From positions 31,087,464 through 31,151,463 of the forward strand of contig OZ020490.1 of assembly GCA_963971405.1 (NCBI GenBank): a stretch of 64,000 bases of DNA, given 5' to 3'. Positions 33,513 through 43,959 of the stretch are shown piece by piece. The notes under the pieces are model-generated. The model was not told where the DNA came from. It saw nothing but the letters and a program-made list of their open reading frames with translations, and searched no databases. Both the position numbers and the translations under genes were made by a program. Numbering within the stretch: position 1 is the stretch's first letter; every line of letters begins with the position of its first letter. The stretch comes from Psococerastis gibbosa. Taxonomy: Eukaryota > Arthropoda > Insecta > Psocodea > Psocidae.

Positions 33513-33813
33513 TTAAGGAGCCCATAGGAAATTGTCAGCCCGAAATTTAAAACTTTATTTAATTAACTAAGCAAGTTATTAAAGATTTGGCTCATTTCAG
33601 TTGTAGAAGTCTACTTTATGCATCATATAATAATATTGTTTACAAAATATTATCATGTCGATGAAAAAGCTACAATTTAAAATATTAGAAATACTATATC
33701 TTATCATAGGATGCATGAAGTAGTCTTTTACAACTTTAATGAGACAAATGTTAAATAACATGATTAGTTAATTATTTCGGGCTGCCAATTTCCTACGGGC
33801 TGTACACCCTTAA
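33513..33813. mobile_element. TTAA MITE related to the YqaJ element
   Basis: Starts TTAAGGAGCCCATAGGAAAT and ends, on the minus strand, TTAAGGGTGTACAGCCCGTA. The 301 bp are non-coding. The ends match those at 41957, 42991, 43898 and 48453, which suggests a non-autonomous derivative of that element. Confidence 0.7.
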
Positions 33814-33849
33814 TACACTATCGTCACCCCTATCTGAGATTGCTATACT

Positions 33850-34105
33850 TACTTTGCACTATGGAGTTCAACTTGTCAGCACCGACGACTGCCATTTTCT
33901 TACTTCTTACTACTGGGTTCCAGCTTCAGGTGATGCCGATGGCCAGATGATTCATTCACCAGTGCCCAAAGATTCTTCCGTCCCAGAATTTTTTCTATTC
34001 CTCCTCCTCCCACTGCCGTCACGAGTAAGTCCTTCTCCCTGCTTATTGGAATGGACCATTGCAGGAGAATATGCTCAAGAGTTTCTTCATCCATTCCACA
34101 GTTAA
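33850..34105 (-). mobile_element. LINE ORF2 C-terminal fragment
   Basis: The minus-strand frame reads NCGMDEETLEHILLQW, resembling the Cys-His knuckle near the C-terminus of Jockey/R1-type LINE proteins (C-x-x-C ... ET-x-x-H). No more of the element is visible. Confidence 0.4.
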
Positions 34106-34769
34106 AATGTTAGTGGAATAAGGTCACTGTCAACACACAAGTTAGGTTGTATATGCCAGCTACATTAAGGTGCAATTTGTGTATCAAGTTATTGTGTAGA
34201 TTAAAATGCAATTGTAACGTAATTTTCCTTTTTCAAACAGTTACTTCCACGTTGTGGGTTCAAATAACCTCTTACACATGGTCAAAACTGACTCGTAAGT
34301 GTCCAACTTAACGTGATTAAATTATTGTAGGTCACACATTTCACATTTTTTTGTTAACTAGGCATATATGGTTGTGCTAACATCTTACGGGCATATCTCA
34401 TAGCACTGACAAGAGATCTAACAAAGTGAGTGCGTAGGTTTTAAAAAATTTTATTTAAAAAATTTTAATTTACCAAATGTACCTTTTACTATTTTTCCTT
34501 CTCACTTGAACACTTCACAAACAAGGAATGAATGATGAATTAAACAAATTTTAGTTGTTTTGCTACACAAATGAGTTGCACATGCTAACGATTTTCCATT
34601 TTGAAAATTAAAACCATGTAATATATGTAAGGTGTTGGATGGTATACAACTGAAAATGTTTAAAAAAACAGGCACATGAAATATGTTTACTCACCTCACT
34701 TCCCGTCGTAGTTCAAATTTATATTGGCTCACAAATTAAAAGAAAAATACAATTTCACGGTTGGCTATC

Positions 34770-35096
34770 GTGGGTTTGGTCAGGGCCAATCAGAACAGTT
34801 CCCGCGTATAACGAAAACCTCCATTGAAGTTAAACGCCCCTGGTTCTGTGGTTTGAGTCCATGAGCATGCGCAGTGCAAACGAATGGTGCAAACACAGGT
34901 GTTACGCTGACCGACTCGTCCAACACTCCAACGGCCATCGCCATATTGCGATATTGGCATATTTGTTTGTGTTTACAATAATAATGTCATTATTCCATAC
35001 TTATTAATATAGTACTTGTAGTTAATGTTAAGCTTCGTTAGCTTGCGACAATTTTACGGTTTATTTGATTAATAGTTTAATACCCAAGCTGTGGAT
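34770..35096 (+). promoter_or_regulatory. Promoter-like region of the THAP gene
   Basis: A CCAAT box (34786-34790, in GGGCCAATCAG) and a GCATGCGC palindromic core (34865-34872), part of the NRF1-type consensus, lie about 230-310 bases upstream of the THAP start codon. No TATA box is evident. The same GCATGCGC word recurs in the promoter-like repeats at 50366 and 53316. Confidence 0.4.
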
Positions 35097-38000
35097 ATGA
35101 CGGTCAAGTGTTGCGTTGAAAATTGTTATCAGAAAGATAAAAATGGTGTAAGGATGCATTTGTTTCCCCCTAAGGTGCCCATTCCACATACGTACAATAG
35201 TGATGGCAAATCTGAAACACCCAGCTGCATTGATACACTATGACACACACACCTCGATGTTTCAACACAGCTACATGAAACAGTGTCATTTGTTGATACA
35301 ATGATGCAGGGTGCTAGTACTGCGCCTTGAAACCCCTACCACGCGCCCTTTGTTCTTGGGAGATGGGTAAGGGTCGTCTCAACTCTCAGGGAGACTGATG
35401 CGCACATTAGACATAACAATAGTTTCACTTTCAATATATTTTTTGTTTGTCTGTTATTTTTCAATTTTTGTTGTCTTCTATTTCTATTAGTTAAACATTG
35501 CAGTTGAGGCTAGATCTATTGCTTATCATTCAATATATAACTTCATACTGTAGGGATGTGGGTAAACATAACTTTTGGAAGATCCCATAGTTTTACTTTC
35601 AAATTCGAAATGACATGATGAATGAAAAAATGCACTTGCTGCATATTTTTGAAAATATTAGTGGAAAATAGTGGGGTTTTACGTTTAACTGCAGTAAAGT
35701 ATAGATTTCACTATGGAATGCTTACCTACCTATTCATATTGCCCAGGGGACTCCCGGGGCGAAAAGTTTAGATCAAAAATAGGAGGGTTTACGATTTTAA
35801 TAGCAGAAACGTTTATAATTTACAGGGGAAGGCATGCGTGATTTATTGAATTCTCAAATTTTTAATAATTTGCTACATCCTTAATAACTACATACCTACT
35901 TAATAATAGCCTACCTCACAATACACAGTATGTATATTATATTGCGTTTTATACACTTTCAGCACACGCGAACTGTATTTCTAAAAACTAAATAGGCCTA
36001 CATCTCTCCTTTGGAAATTGGGTACCATACTCCAAGATCTGCTGTAAAATTGTTTACAGCTAATAGATCTACTAAGCCTACTAACTTCAAAGGATGCGTT
36101 TCATTTACGCATGTTGCAATACAGAGCTATGTCTTTATGTATGCAGCATAGGTTCAGTATGCTGCAAATGAGCCATTATGAGTTGCCAATTGGAACTACA
36201 GTGTATAGCTACTTTAATACAGTTGTACAAGATGTACTGTAGCTAACAATATACCAATTAAAATGAAACGTACAGAGGCTAGAATCCTACACACAGTAAT
36301 TTTTCCCGCTAAGCTAATTGTCATACACCCCACGAATTTATGTAGTTCTCTACACCTCTAACGACTATTTTGATAAAATCCTAGTTGATGTTACTTTCTT
36401 CATTCGATTGTTATCGTACTGCTGTTCATAGTACAGTCAAAGTTATGTCGAATTGGCCTAATATTACACGCTTGCATATTTTTAAAGTTGCAGTGATACT
36501 ATCTCAACACTGTTTCAGAGATTTACAATTTTAAATTCAAAATTGATTTACTCGAACCACTAAATGTAAAGGCCCCAATACGTCTTTTAACGTTATTATA
36601 TGCAATCACAGCTTTAAACTAAATTGAGTTAGTCAAACAATACTTTTAAAGCCTGACATGAATCTTTTAAAATTAAACATAATAGTATCGTATACTTCGG
36701 GTCCTGTCGGCTATCTTCGAGTGTGTCAACTCATTGTCTCAACACTGTTTCAGAGATTTTAAATTCAAAGTTGATTTACTCAAACCACTAAATGTAAAGG
36801 CCCCAATACGTCTTTTAACGTTATTATATGCAATCACAGCTTTAAACTAAATTGAGTTAGTCAAACAATACTTTTAAAGCCTGACATAAATCTTTTAAAA
36901 ATAAAACATAATAGAATCTTCGAGTGTGTCGTGTGTCACTATCTCAAAACTCACCTAAAGATTCAAGTAAGGCAGTGCGTCACTGCGTCAGTGGCTCAGT
37001 GCAGCGCTGGGCCAGGACCGAGTACCGACTTGGCACTGTTTCAGTTTCATGAGATCTGAAAAGGTGTTTCAACACTCTCTGACACAGTTAGATGTTTGAC
37101 ACACTGTATTGAAACGTTTCAAACTCGCCCATCACTAACGTACAACGTCAATGAAAATTATGAAATTGAAGGTGGTAGCAGACATTAAAGACATACTAAA
37201 AATTCTGCTACCACCTTCAATTTCATAATTTTCATTGACGTTGTACGTATGTGGAATGGGCGCCTAATGAAGAACTCAAAAAGGTTTGGTCAATACTAGC
37301 TGGGAAAAGGATCAACTACGGACAAATGCACAGGAAAGGCTCTATTTGTGGCAAGCATTTCGCTGACTCCCAGTATCGTGATCGTCCCATTAGAAAGAGA
37401 CTAATTCGAGGTTCGATCCCTCGACTTAATTTACCTGTAAAGATTCTCATTGTACCATCTGATGACTTTCCTCGTAGTCTAAGGCTAAGCTATCCAAGTC
37501 CACCTGATAGTTTAAGCTTTGCAACTGTAAAGACTGAGCCTATTCCCACAATCTGCCCCGACGCCTTTGAACCCATTTCTACTGTTTCCGCTGGTGAGTC
37601 AACGTTCTTAGTTCTGCGCTCTTATTTCCAGGGGTGCGTTAATCATTTGCCAGGGGCAATCGCCTCCCTGCGAATGGAAAAAATTGGAGGCTTCAACTTA
37701 AAATAATTTAGTTATGGGTACATGAACAGACGTGAGATGTTGTTGAGTAACTTTATCAATCAATTTCACAAATCCTAAATTTCTTGGGCATTCATTCTCA
37801 GATACCATAAGTTCATAGGTCTATCAGGTAGGAACTTTGAAACTAGGGTGTAATCCATAATTATTGAAGGTATATATATATAGGAGATACAAACACAAAT
37901 AGCGCATTCATAAAACACCTTTAGAGGATATGCTACGTATGGCTCCCCAAACTCAATACTTATCATTTTTGACGTGACAACGTCTAATAAATCAATGAGT

Positions 38001-40411
38001 GCAAGTACAAAAAGTGTGACGTCATCCGTTATGCCGCTCCGTACATATGCACCCGTTACGCGAGTTTAAATCATAGAGTAAAAAAATTCCACAGCCTGCA
38101 ATTTTCAACCGAAATTAATTTTTCATGTCTCATTAGAAGCAGTATGAATTAAGGTTTCAAACGAGTATAAATACATATTTTAAAATGCACCCCTTACACA
38201 CGAGGGGAACACAAAATTGGTAAAAAATGACGCACCTCCAGCCATCCCATTTGAATTGCAGGGGCGGGTTTAAAGCAATTTTTTGTGGCTGATGTTAATT
38301 TAAATTATACTCATGTCTTCGTCTATTCTTCTTCTTTCGGGCCATGCTATATTTGTGGTGATCAAGCAAAGGGTATGGCTTTGGGGGGGGGGGGGGGAGG
38401 GGGGTTGGAACGTCAGGGGTGGAATCGTCAGGGGGTGCCCACGATTTTGAACAAAAAATTTTCGGCCGCGTTATTATCTATTTATAGAATTCAAACTACT
38501 TAAGGGCTTTTAAGGTCTATTCCACATTTCTTTCTCTTTCCAGCCATATATTATTTTAGTAAGATTTAGTCATTTAGGCGTTGTCACGTTAAACTATTTA
38601 TTACAATAAAGTGCCTATACAAATGTATCTTCATTGCTAGTAATGTACTGTAGGTTTCATTTATCAATATCACAAAGGTATATGTATATTCTTGCGGGTA
38701 GTGTCCTTATATGTGCGTCTATAGTACTTAATTAGAGTTTTTTTTTTCAGATTACGTTGTAAAACATGAGGTTTTGGACTGTGGCGTTATGCCTATTAAA
38801 TATGAACCTTCTGACCTGCAGGACGGCTATCGTGAGGGTAATGGACACCTGGTCAGTCACACTGAAGGCACATTAGAACCCATTACAAGTCAACCTGGTG
38901 AGATATGATGCAAATAAACAATTCCAAATTTCTGAACCTCGGAGATGCAACCTTACAACATAAAACCACTGAAGATGTCGACTTACGTTTAATGTCCGCT
39001 TTCAGATTGACCGCGATCAGCCATGATTCTACTTAAGCGGGGTATCCACCGACCTCTCATTGCAGAATGCAAATGACACTGTCGGAAATTTGAATTTTTC
39101 TTTTTATAGAAATCTATTAAAATGTTTGTACTTATATCCCATCAACATATCCCATGACGCCATTTTTTAATTTTAGTTTGTGATTTTACTCTATGAAATG
39201 AAATGAAAAAACGACTTTATAGCGAACAGTAAGACTATAAAGTCGTGTTTTCATGCTAACCTATGATGATTGATCAATTTTAACTATGGCATAGAGTAAA
39301 ACAAAAATTTCCATCAATGTCATTTGCATTCTGCAATGAAAGGTCGGTGGAAACCCCACCTTTATTAATGATATTTGCTACCACGTCAACGTATGTACAT
39401 TCTGCAATGAGAGGTCGGTGGAAACCCCGCCTATGCAATGCTATACTTCTTATTTATTTAAGTTACCATAAATTACATTATAGTCACTGGAAAACGGGTT
39501 CAATGCTGCTTGTATTACAAAGGGAAACCTATTATAATTACAAATACTTTCACCGACGGAGTTACTTGATGAGTTACTGCCTCATTATTTCTCTCAGGCC
39601 GTGCAAGTCTTTGTTATTAGTCGTGATTTTGAAACGCTCATAGCCGTTTTGAGTGTGTTATAGAGCGCATGTGTACAATAGAGAATTTAAAAAATTATAA
39701 TCCTATATGATATATATACTGTATATCCTAGCAATGAACTCAGTAAATGCCGGTATATAATACGGTTAGTCAGGTGACTGTAATAATAGCGCAACATAGT
39801 ATGCAAAATTAAAAGTTATTCCTGGGCTTGACAGACACGAATTTAAAATTCTCTAGTAAACAAAGCCGTAAGTCAATTGTTTTTTTTTTTCAAGCTGAAG
39901 GGCAGGGTTATGTTTTTGTCTGCCTATGCCGAGCTTGTGTAAGAGCTACTGAACGGCTGAGTCGACATTTAGTTTCTTCTAAACCATAGTGTTTACAAGT
40001 TAGGTTTATTTAGTGCTATCCCCAGGGTATATTCGCATGTAAATTATCATTTTGCTTTGGTGCTACCCACTCAGCAACCTGATCGAGGCGATTATAATAC
40101 CGGGGTTAAATAAATACCCTAGGATTATAACTATAAACAAACAAATTTTGAATAGCACTTTCCATTATAATATTATCTTGTTTATCAGGGAATTAAATAA
40201 ATACCGGTATTATTATCGCCTCGATCAGGCTGCAGGCTGCTGATTGCCTATTAATGAATTCTTTTCTTGACAGATTATTTTTTAATTCATGAGGGATGTG
40301 ACGATACTTCTGTTAAATATGAACCTGTCGACCTGCAAGATAACAATCGGTCGCTGACTCCGTGTACCAGTAATGTAGACCTGGTCACTCATAGTGAACA
40401 TGTTCCACGTG
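35097..40411 (+). CDS. THAP zinc-finger gene, first exon split by a nested transposon, 3' incomplete
   Basis: THAP domains are C2CH zinc fingers that bind DNA. Exon 1 starts MTVKCCVENCYQKDKNGVRM-HLFPP at 35097 and resumes at 37265 with NEELKKVWSILAGKR, then GSICGKHFADSQY and RGSIPRLN. This is a full THAP domain (Cys pair, Trp, C-x-x-x-H, terminal proline motif) once the insertion at 35174-37264 is ignored. Removing the insertion and one TAA restores the frame exactly. Exon 1 ends at 37593 in phase 1 (GTGAGT). Exons 38751-38897 and 40274-40411 are both phase 1 to phase 1, 49 and 46 codons. Both contain a similar module (HE ... KYEP-x-DLQD) with a SUMO-site-like VKYE or IKYE tetrad. The C-terminus was not found; a 6.5-kb transposon begins at 41957. 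As it stands the TE makes this allele non-coding unless spliced out. Confidence 0.75.
35198..37137. mobile_element. Nested non-autonomous hAT-type element, 1.94 kb
   Basis: Left TAGTGATGGCAAATCTGAAA, right on minus TAGTGATGGGCGAGTTTGAA. A perfect 8-bp duplication ACGTACAA flanks it (35190-35197, 37138-37145), splitting the MITE's own terminal repeat. No transposase is present. Two 235-bp direct repeats lie inside (36503-36737 and 36738-36945). Confidence 0.85.
36503..36945. repeat. Direct repeat, period about 235 bp, two copies
   Basis: Both copies start CTCAACACTGTTTCAGAGAT and share TAAAGGCCCCAATACGTCTT. The second is slightly shorter. It is internal to the nested hAT-type element. Confidence 0.8.
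37594..38750. other. THAP gene intron 1
   Basis: Bounded by GTGAGT and a TTTTTTTTTCAG acceptor. It contains a G run at about 38384-38402 and no recognised gene. Confidence 0.5.
39037..39433. mobile_element. PIF-like MITE (GCGGGG ends) plus an extra terminus
   Basis: Left GCGGGGTATCCACCGACCTC after TAA. The inverted right end is near 39361, and a second right-like end (CATTCTGCAATGAGAGGTCG) runs to about 39433. Internal sequence is shared with 40798-41095 and 50660-50905. Confidence 0.6.
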
Positions 40412-40460
40412 GTGAGATTTTTATAATTTTTTTAATCCGTTAAAACCTATATATATATAC

Positions 40461-40780
40461 TGTATAAAAATGTTCATTCCGTTTGTGTACGCTTCAAAAA
40501 CTCAAAAAGTTCTGCACCGATCGAGCTGAAATTTTAGCATGATATGTAATCCTCATCAAGGATGGTTTTTATCTAATTTTTGCATCAGTCACATATCCGC
40601 GACCGCGAAAAAAAAAGATCTCAATCTGTATAAAAATGCTATGTTGGTTTGTGTACGCTTCAAAAACTCAAAAAATTCTGCACCGATCGAGCTGAAATTT
40701 TAGCATGATATGTAATCCGCATCAAGGATGGTTTTTATCTAATTTTTGCAGCAGTCCCATATCCACGACCGCGGAAAAAA
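40461..40780. repeat. 166-bp tandem repeat resembling a Helitron leader
   Basis: Two copies (40461-40626 and 40627-40780) start TGTATAAAAATG and share GTGTACGCTTCAAAAACTCA, CACCGATCGAGCTGAAATTT and TTTTATCTAATTTTTGCA. This wording is typical of Helitron 5' leaders in arthropods, but no ORF is present. Confidence 0.6.
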
Positions 40781-40797
40781 AATCAATTACAAAAAAA

Positions 40798-41095
40798 TAG
40801 ATTGCAAATGACATTGACGGAAATGTTTGTTTTTCTTTTTATAGAAATCTATTAAAATGTTTGTACTTAACATTTCCCATGACGCCATTTTTTAATTTTA
40901 ATTTGTTTGTTTGTGATTTTACTGTATGATCATTGATCAATTTTAACTATGGCATAGAGGAAAATAAACATTTCGGTCAATTCTGCAATGCGAGGTCGGT
41001 GGAAACGCCACCTAAGTCTTGAATGTCTGCTACCACGTCACCGTTTTTGGAAATAGCCCTAGCCGGTCAATGGAATGGGCACCTAAGGCGGGTAT
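40798..41095. mobile_element. PIF-like MITE fragment
   Basis: Shares AAATGACATTGACGGAAAT, TTTATAGAAATCTATTAAAA and GCAATGCGAGGTCGGTGGAA with 39037-39361, then runs into a TAGCCCTAGCCGGTCAATGG terminus also seen at 50972. It looks like nested or recombined MITEs. Confidence 0.5.
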
Positions 41096-41105
41096 TCCTT
41101 AATAA

Positions 41106-41534
41106 GGTGCCCATTCCACATACGTACAACGTCAATGAAAATTATGAAATTGAAGGACATTTCAATTTTACTCTATGCCATTGTTAAAATTGATCAATGA
41201 TCAATTGATCATAGAGTAAACTCACAAACAATGAAACAAACAATCTAAAATGGCGTCTGGGATATGACAAGTACAACTATTTTAATTGATTTCTCTAAAA
41301 AGAAAGCATTTCTGTATAAAAATTATAATAAGTTTTAAATAATAAGGCGACGAAGAAAACAAATACAAAACAAGAAACAAATGCAAACAAATTTCAAAAA
41401 TTTGGCGCATACGCTTCAATTGAAAATTGTCAATTCTTGAAAAAACATATGGAATGGCCCCCATCAATGAGAAATTGAAATGTCCTTCAATTTCATAATT
41501 TTCATTGACGTTGTACGTATGTGGAATGGGCGCC
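41106..41534. mobile_element. PIF-like MITE, GGTGCCCATTCC family
   Basis: Same ends as the MITE in the THAP exon. TAA lies on both sides (41103-41105, 41535-41537). The 429 bp are largely self-complementary and non-coding. Confidence 0.78.
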
Positions 41535-41538
41535 TAAT

Positions 41539-41956
41539 ATACGTACAACGTCAATGAAAATTATGAAATTGAAGGACATTTCAATCTCTCATTGATGGCG
41601 GCCATTCCATATGTTTTTTTCAAAAATTTACAATTTTCTATTGATACGTATGCGCCAAATTTTTGAAATTTATTTGCATTTGTTTCTTGAAATTGTATTT
41701 GTTTTCTTCGTCGCCTTATTATTTAAACCTTATTATAATTTTTATACAGAAATGCGTTCTTTTTAAAGAAATCAATTAAAATAGTTGTACTTGTCACATC
41801 CCATGACACCATTTTTTAATTTTAGTATTTAGTTTGTTTCTTTCATTGTTTGTTATTTTACTCTATGATCAATTTTAACAATGGCATGGAGTAAAATTGA
41901 AATGTCCTTCAATTTCATAATTTTCATTGACGATGTACGTATGTGGAATGGGCGCC
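41539..41956. mobile_element. PIF-like MITE, same family, left end truncated
   Basis: Begins inside the terminal repeat (ATACGTACAACGTCAATG), directly after the previous copy, and ends GGAATGGGCGCC at 41956 where the TTAA element starts. Sequence is shared in inverted and direct form with 41106-41534. Confidence 0.7.
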
Positions 41957-42484
41957 TTAAGAGTGAACAGCCCGTAGGAAATTTGGGCAATTCCATATTT
42001 GGTACCACAGAGCAAAAAGAGAATAATTTTTTAGAATAGTTCAATTTTTGTCAAGTTGTCAACACACATTGGGAGATCCTTGAGGGTCGGCAGCAGGTAT
42101 ACGAGCGAAGGGTGTGAGTGATGACTCATCATCTGATATATTTACGACCCTCTATGCCTCAATAACAGCCGAGTTCCTATATTCCTTCATCCAGCCAAAA
42201 AGCAGTGGCGTGCCGTATCTTCCAGGCCGCAGTTTTAGCAGTGGCGTCTCCTTACATTTTGTATTCTTTATGAGAATACAAGCCGTAGAATGGTGTTTTG
42301 ACATATGTATAAGCACATGTGAAGCATGTTCCAATAAAATTATGATTTATGATTGCATTAAATGTCTACCATAATTAAAAAGGCAATGATATGGGATGTA
42401 AATAAATGTATTGACTTACAATTTTGATATGTACAGTCACGTATGAGAAAAAGTTTTTGCTTTCCTGTTTGTTCGTAATATATA

Positions 42485-42940
42485 CAGGGTGTTCCAGACC
42501 ACCCGGACACCCCCTATATCTCGGTTATTACGAGGAATTTTGAAATGCGGTAAAAATCTACGATAACAAAGTCAAGATTGAACTACCTTATAGTGCAATC
42601 AAATGTTTTTTTCGGGGAGTCCGAAAGGGGAGTTTCAGGGGGTCATAGGTGGTATCTCGGAATTTTCAAATGCAAAGGTATAACGTATTGCATATCAAAT
42701 GAAAGCCCTGTGAGGGATATCCTTTTCATCCAGAACCCTTAGGACTCTTTTAAGGAGTATAGCCTCAAAGAATTGGCGCATTGTGGCCCCATTGTTTTTT
42801 AATCTACTCAGTGAGTCTAATAATCTGCTGTTGTGTGCTACAGCCTTTCCGGATACCAAAAGGTTCTGGACGCAGGATATCCTTTTCATCCAGAACCTTG
42901 AGGACTCTTTTAAGGATTATAGCCCCCCCCCCCCTCAAAA
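42485..42940. repeat. ACAGGGTGTTCC repeat and a 60-bp duplicated segment
   Basis: ACAGGGTGTTCCAGACCACC begins a segment of a kind scattered in insect genomes. A roughly 60-bp unit starting ATATCCTTTTCATCCAGAAC occurs at about 42718 and 42878. Nothing coding. Confidence 0.4.
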
Positions 42941-42990
42941 ATTTGGGAATTTACATCAATCCCGGGAAATAGCAGAGCTCAAAGCAGGCA

Positions 42991-43898
42991 TTAACAGTGT
43001 ACAGCCCTTAGGGAAATTGGAAATTAAATTTAACATTTTATTTATTATTTAATTAACTAAGCAAGTTCATAAAGATTTGGCCCACTTAAGTTCTAGAAGA
43101 CTACTTCATGCATCGTATAATAAAGTATTTTTAATTTTTGAAGTTCTAGTTTTTTCATAAACACGATAATAATTTATACTCGGTAATTTATAATACGCAA
43201 TGCGTTTCACCGTGAATTTTCTATCATTTAAAAAAAAAAACCTTTTTTCCACAAAACCAAATAGATTTTTGCGAAAGCAACCTGCTCGGTTTCGTTACTC
43301 AATTGAACACATAATTCATGCCTGAAGGTAGAAATCATCGATAGAAAGGTTTCGCAGAGAAATTATTTTTTAGTCATTTTTCATTCAAATTTAGTTATTT
43401 TTATTTTTTTACCCCCAGACAGAAACTATCAAGGGGCAAGCGACCCCCCCCCCCATATTGTAAACATTAATGGCGACTGCAATATACTGTATGTGAATTT
43501 AGAAGAAATCGTTGGAGCCGTATTTGAGAAATAAATTGTTAGACGTTTTTTTGGAGATTTTTGAAAATAACCCCCCCCCCAAATTGAGTAAGCCCCATTT
43601 AAAAAAAATTGTCTCGAGGTATGATTTTTGTAAACCTACACACCAAATATCATCAAAATCGGCCGAGTAGTTTGCCCGGAAATCGATGAACAGACAGACA
43701 GACAGACAGAGCTACAGACAGTCATTTCGTAAAAAGATTTTTTTTGGTTCCTGAGACCTCAAAACGTGTAAATCCGTTGAAATCTCGAAATCGAAAATTT
43801 CGACCATCACAAAGCTTTCCTTATACTAGGCTACGTATAAATTGGAAAGCAATAAAAGGTACTAAATATCGGGCTGCCAATTTCCTACGGGCTGTTAA
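42991..43898. mobile_element. TTAA element nested at the 3' side of the YqaJ gene
   Basis: TTAACAGTGTACAGCCCTTA at left; right end, on minus, TTAACAGCCCGTAGGAAATT. The interior from about 43190 to 43855 matches 56030-56706. It carries a CAGA microsatellite at 43690-43710. Confidence 0.65.
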
Positions 43899-43959
43899 TT
43901 CTAAAAGACCGCCGTTATGGCAAAGAGAGGGGAGGACTGAGACTGGGCGAGCACTAATT

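Larger units (their letters stand above)
35174..37264. mobile_element. Palindromic PIF-like MITE (GGTGCCCATTCC ends) carrying a nested element
   Basis: Ends GGTGCCCATTCCACATACGT and its near-exact inverse, flanked by TAA on both sides (35171-35173, 37265-37267). The MITE proper is about 145 bp of hairpin with a central TGGTAGCAGACATTAAAGAC. The remaining 1.9 kb is a second insertion. A TAA/TTA target and short palindromic body suit the PIF/Harbinger group. Confidence 0.8.

Noticed and set aside
36503..36945. LTR pair of a retrotransposon
   Set aside because: The two 235-bp direct repeats are adjacent with no internal region and lack TG...CA ends; they are a tandem duplication in the hAT-type element.
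37251..37706. An independent gene starting MEWAPNEELKK
   Set aside because: The first residues come from the MITE end (GGAATGGGCGCC). The real coding sequence is the second half of the THAP exon beginning at 35097, and it ends at the donor at 37594.
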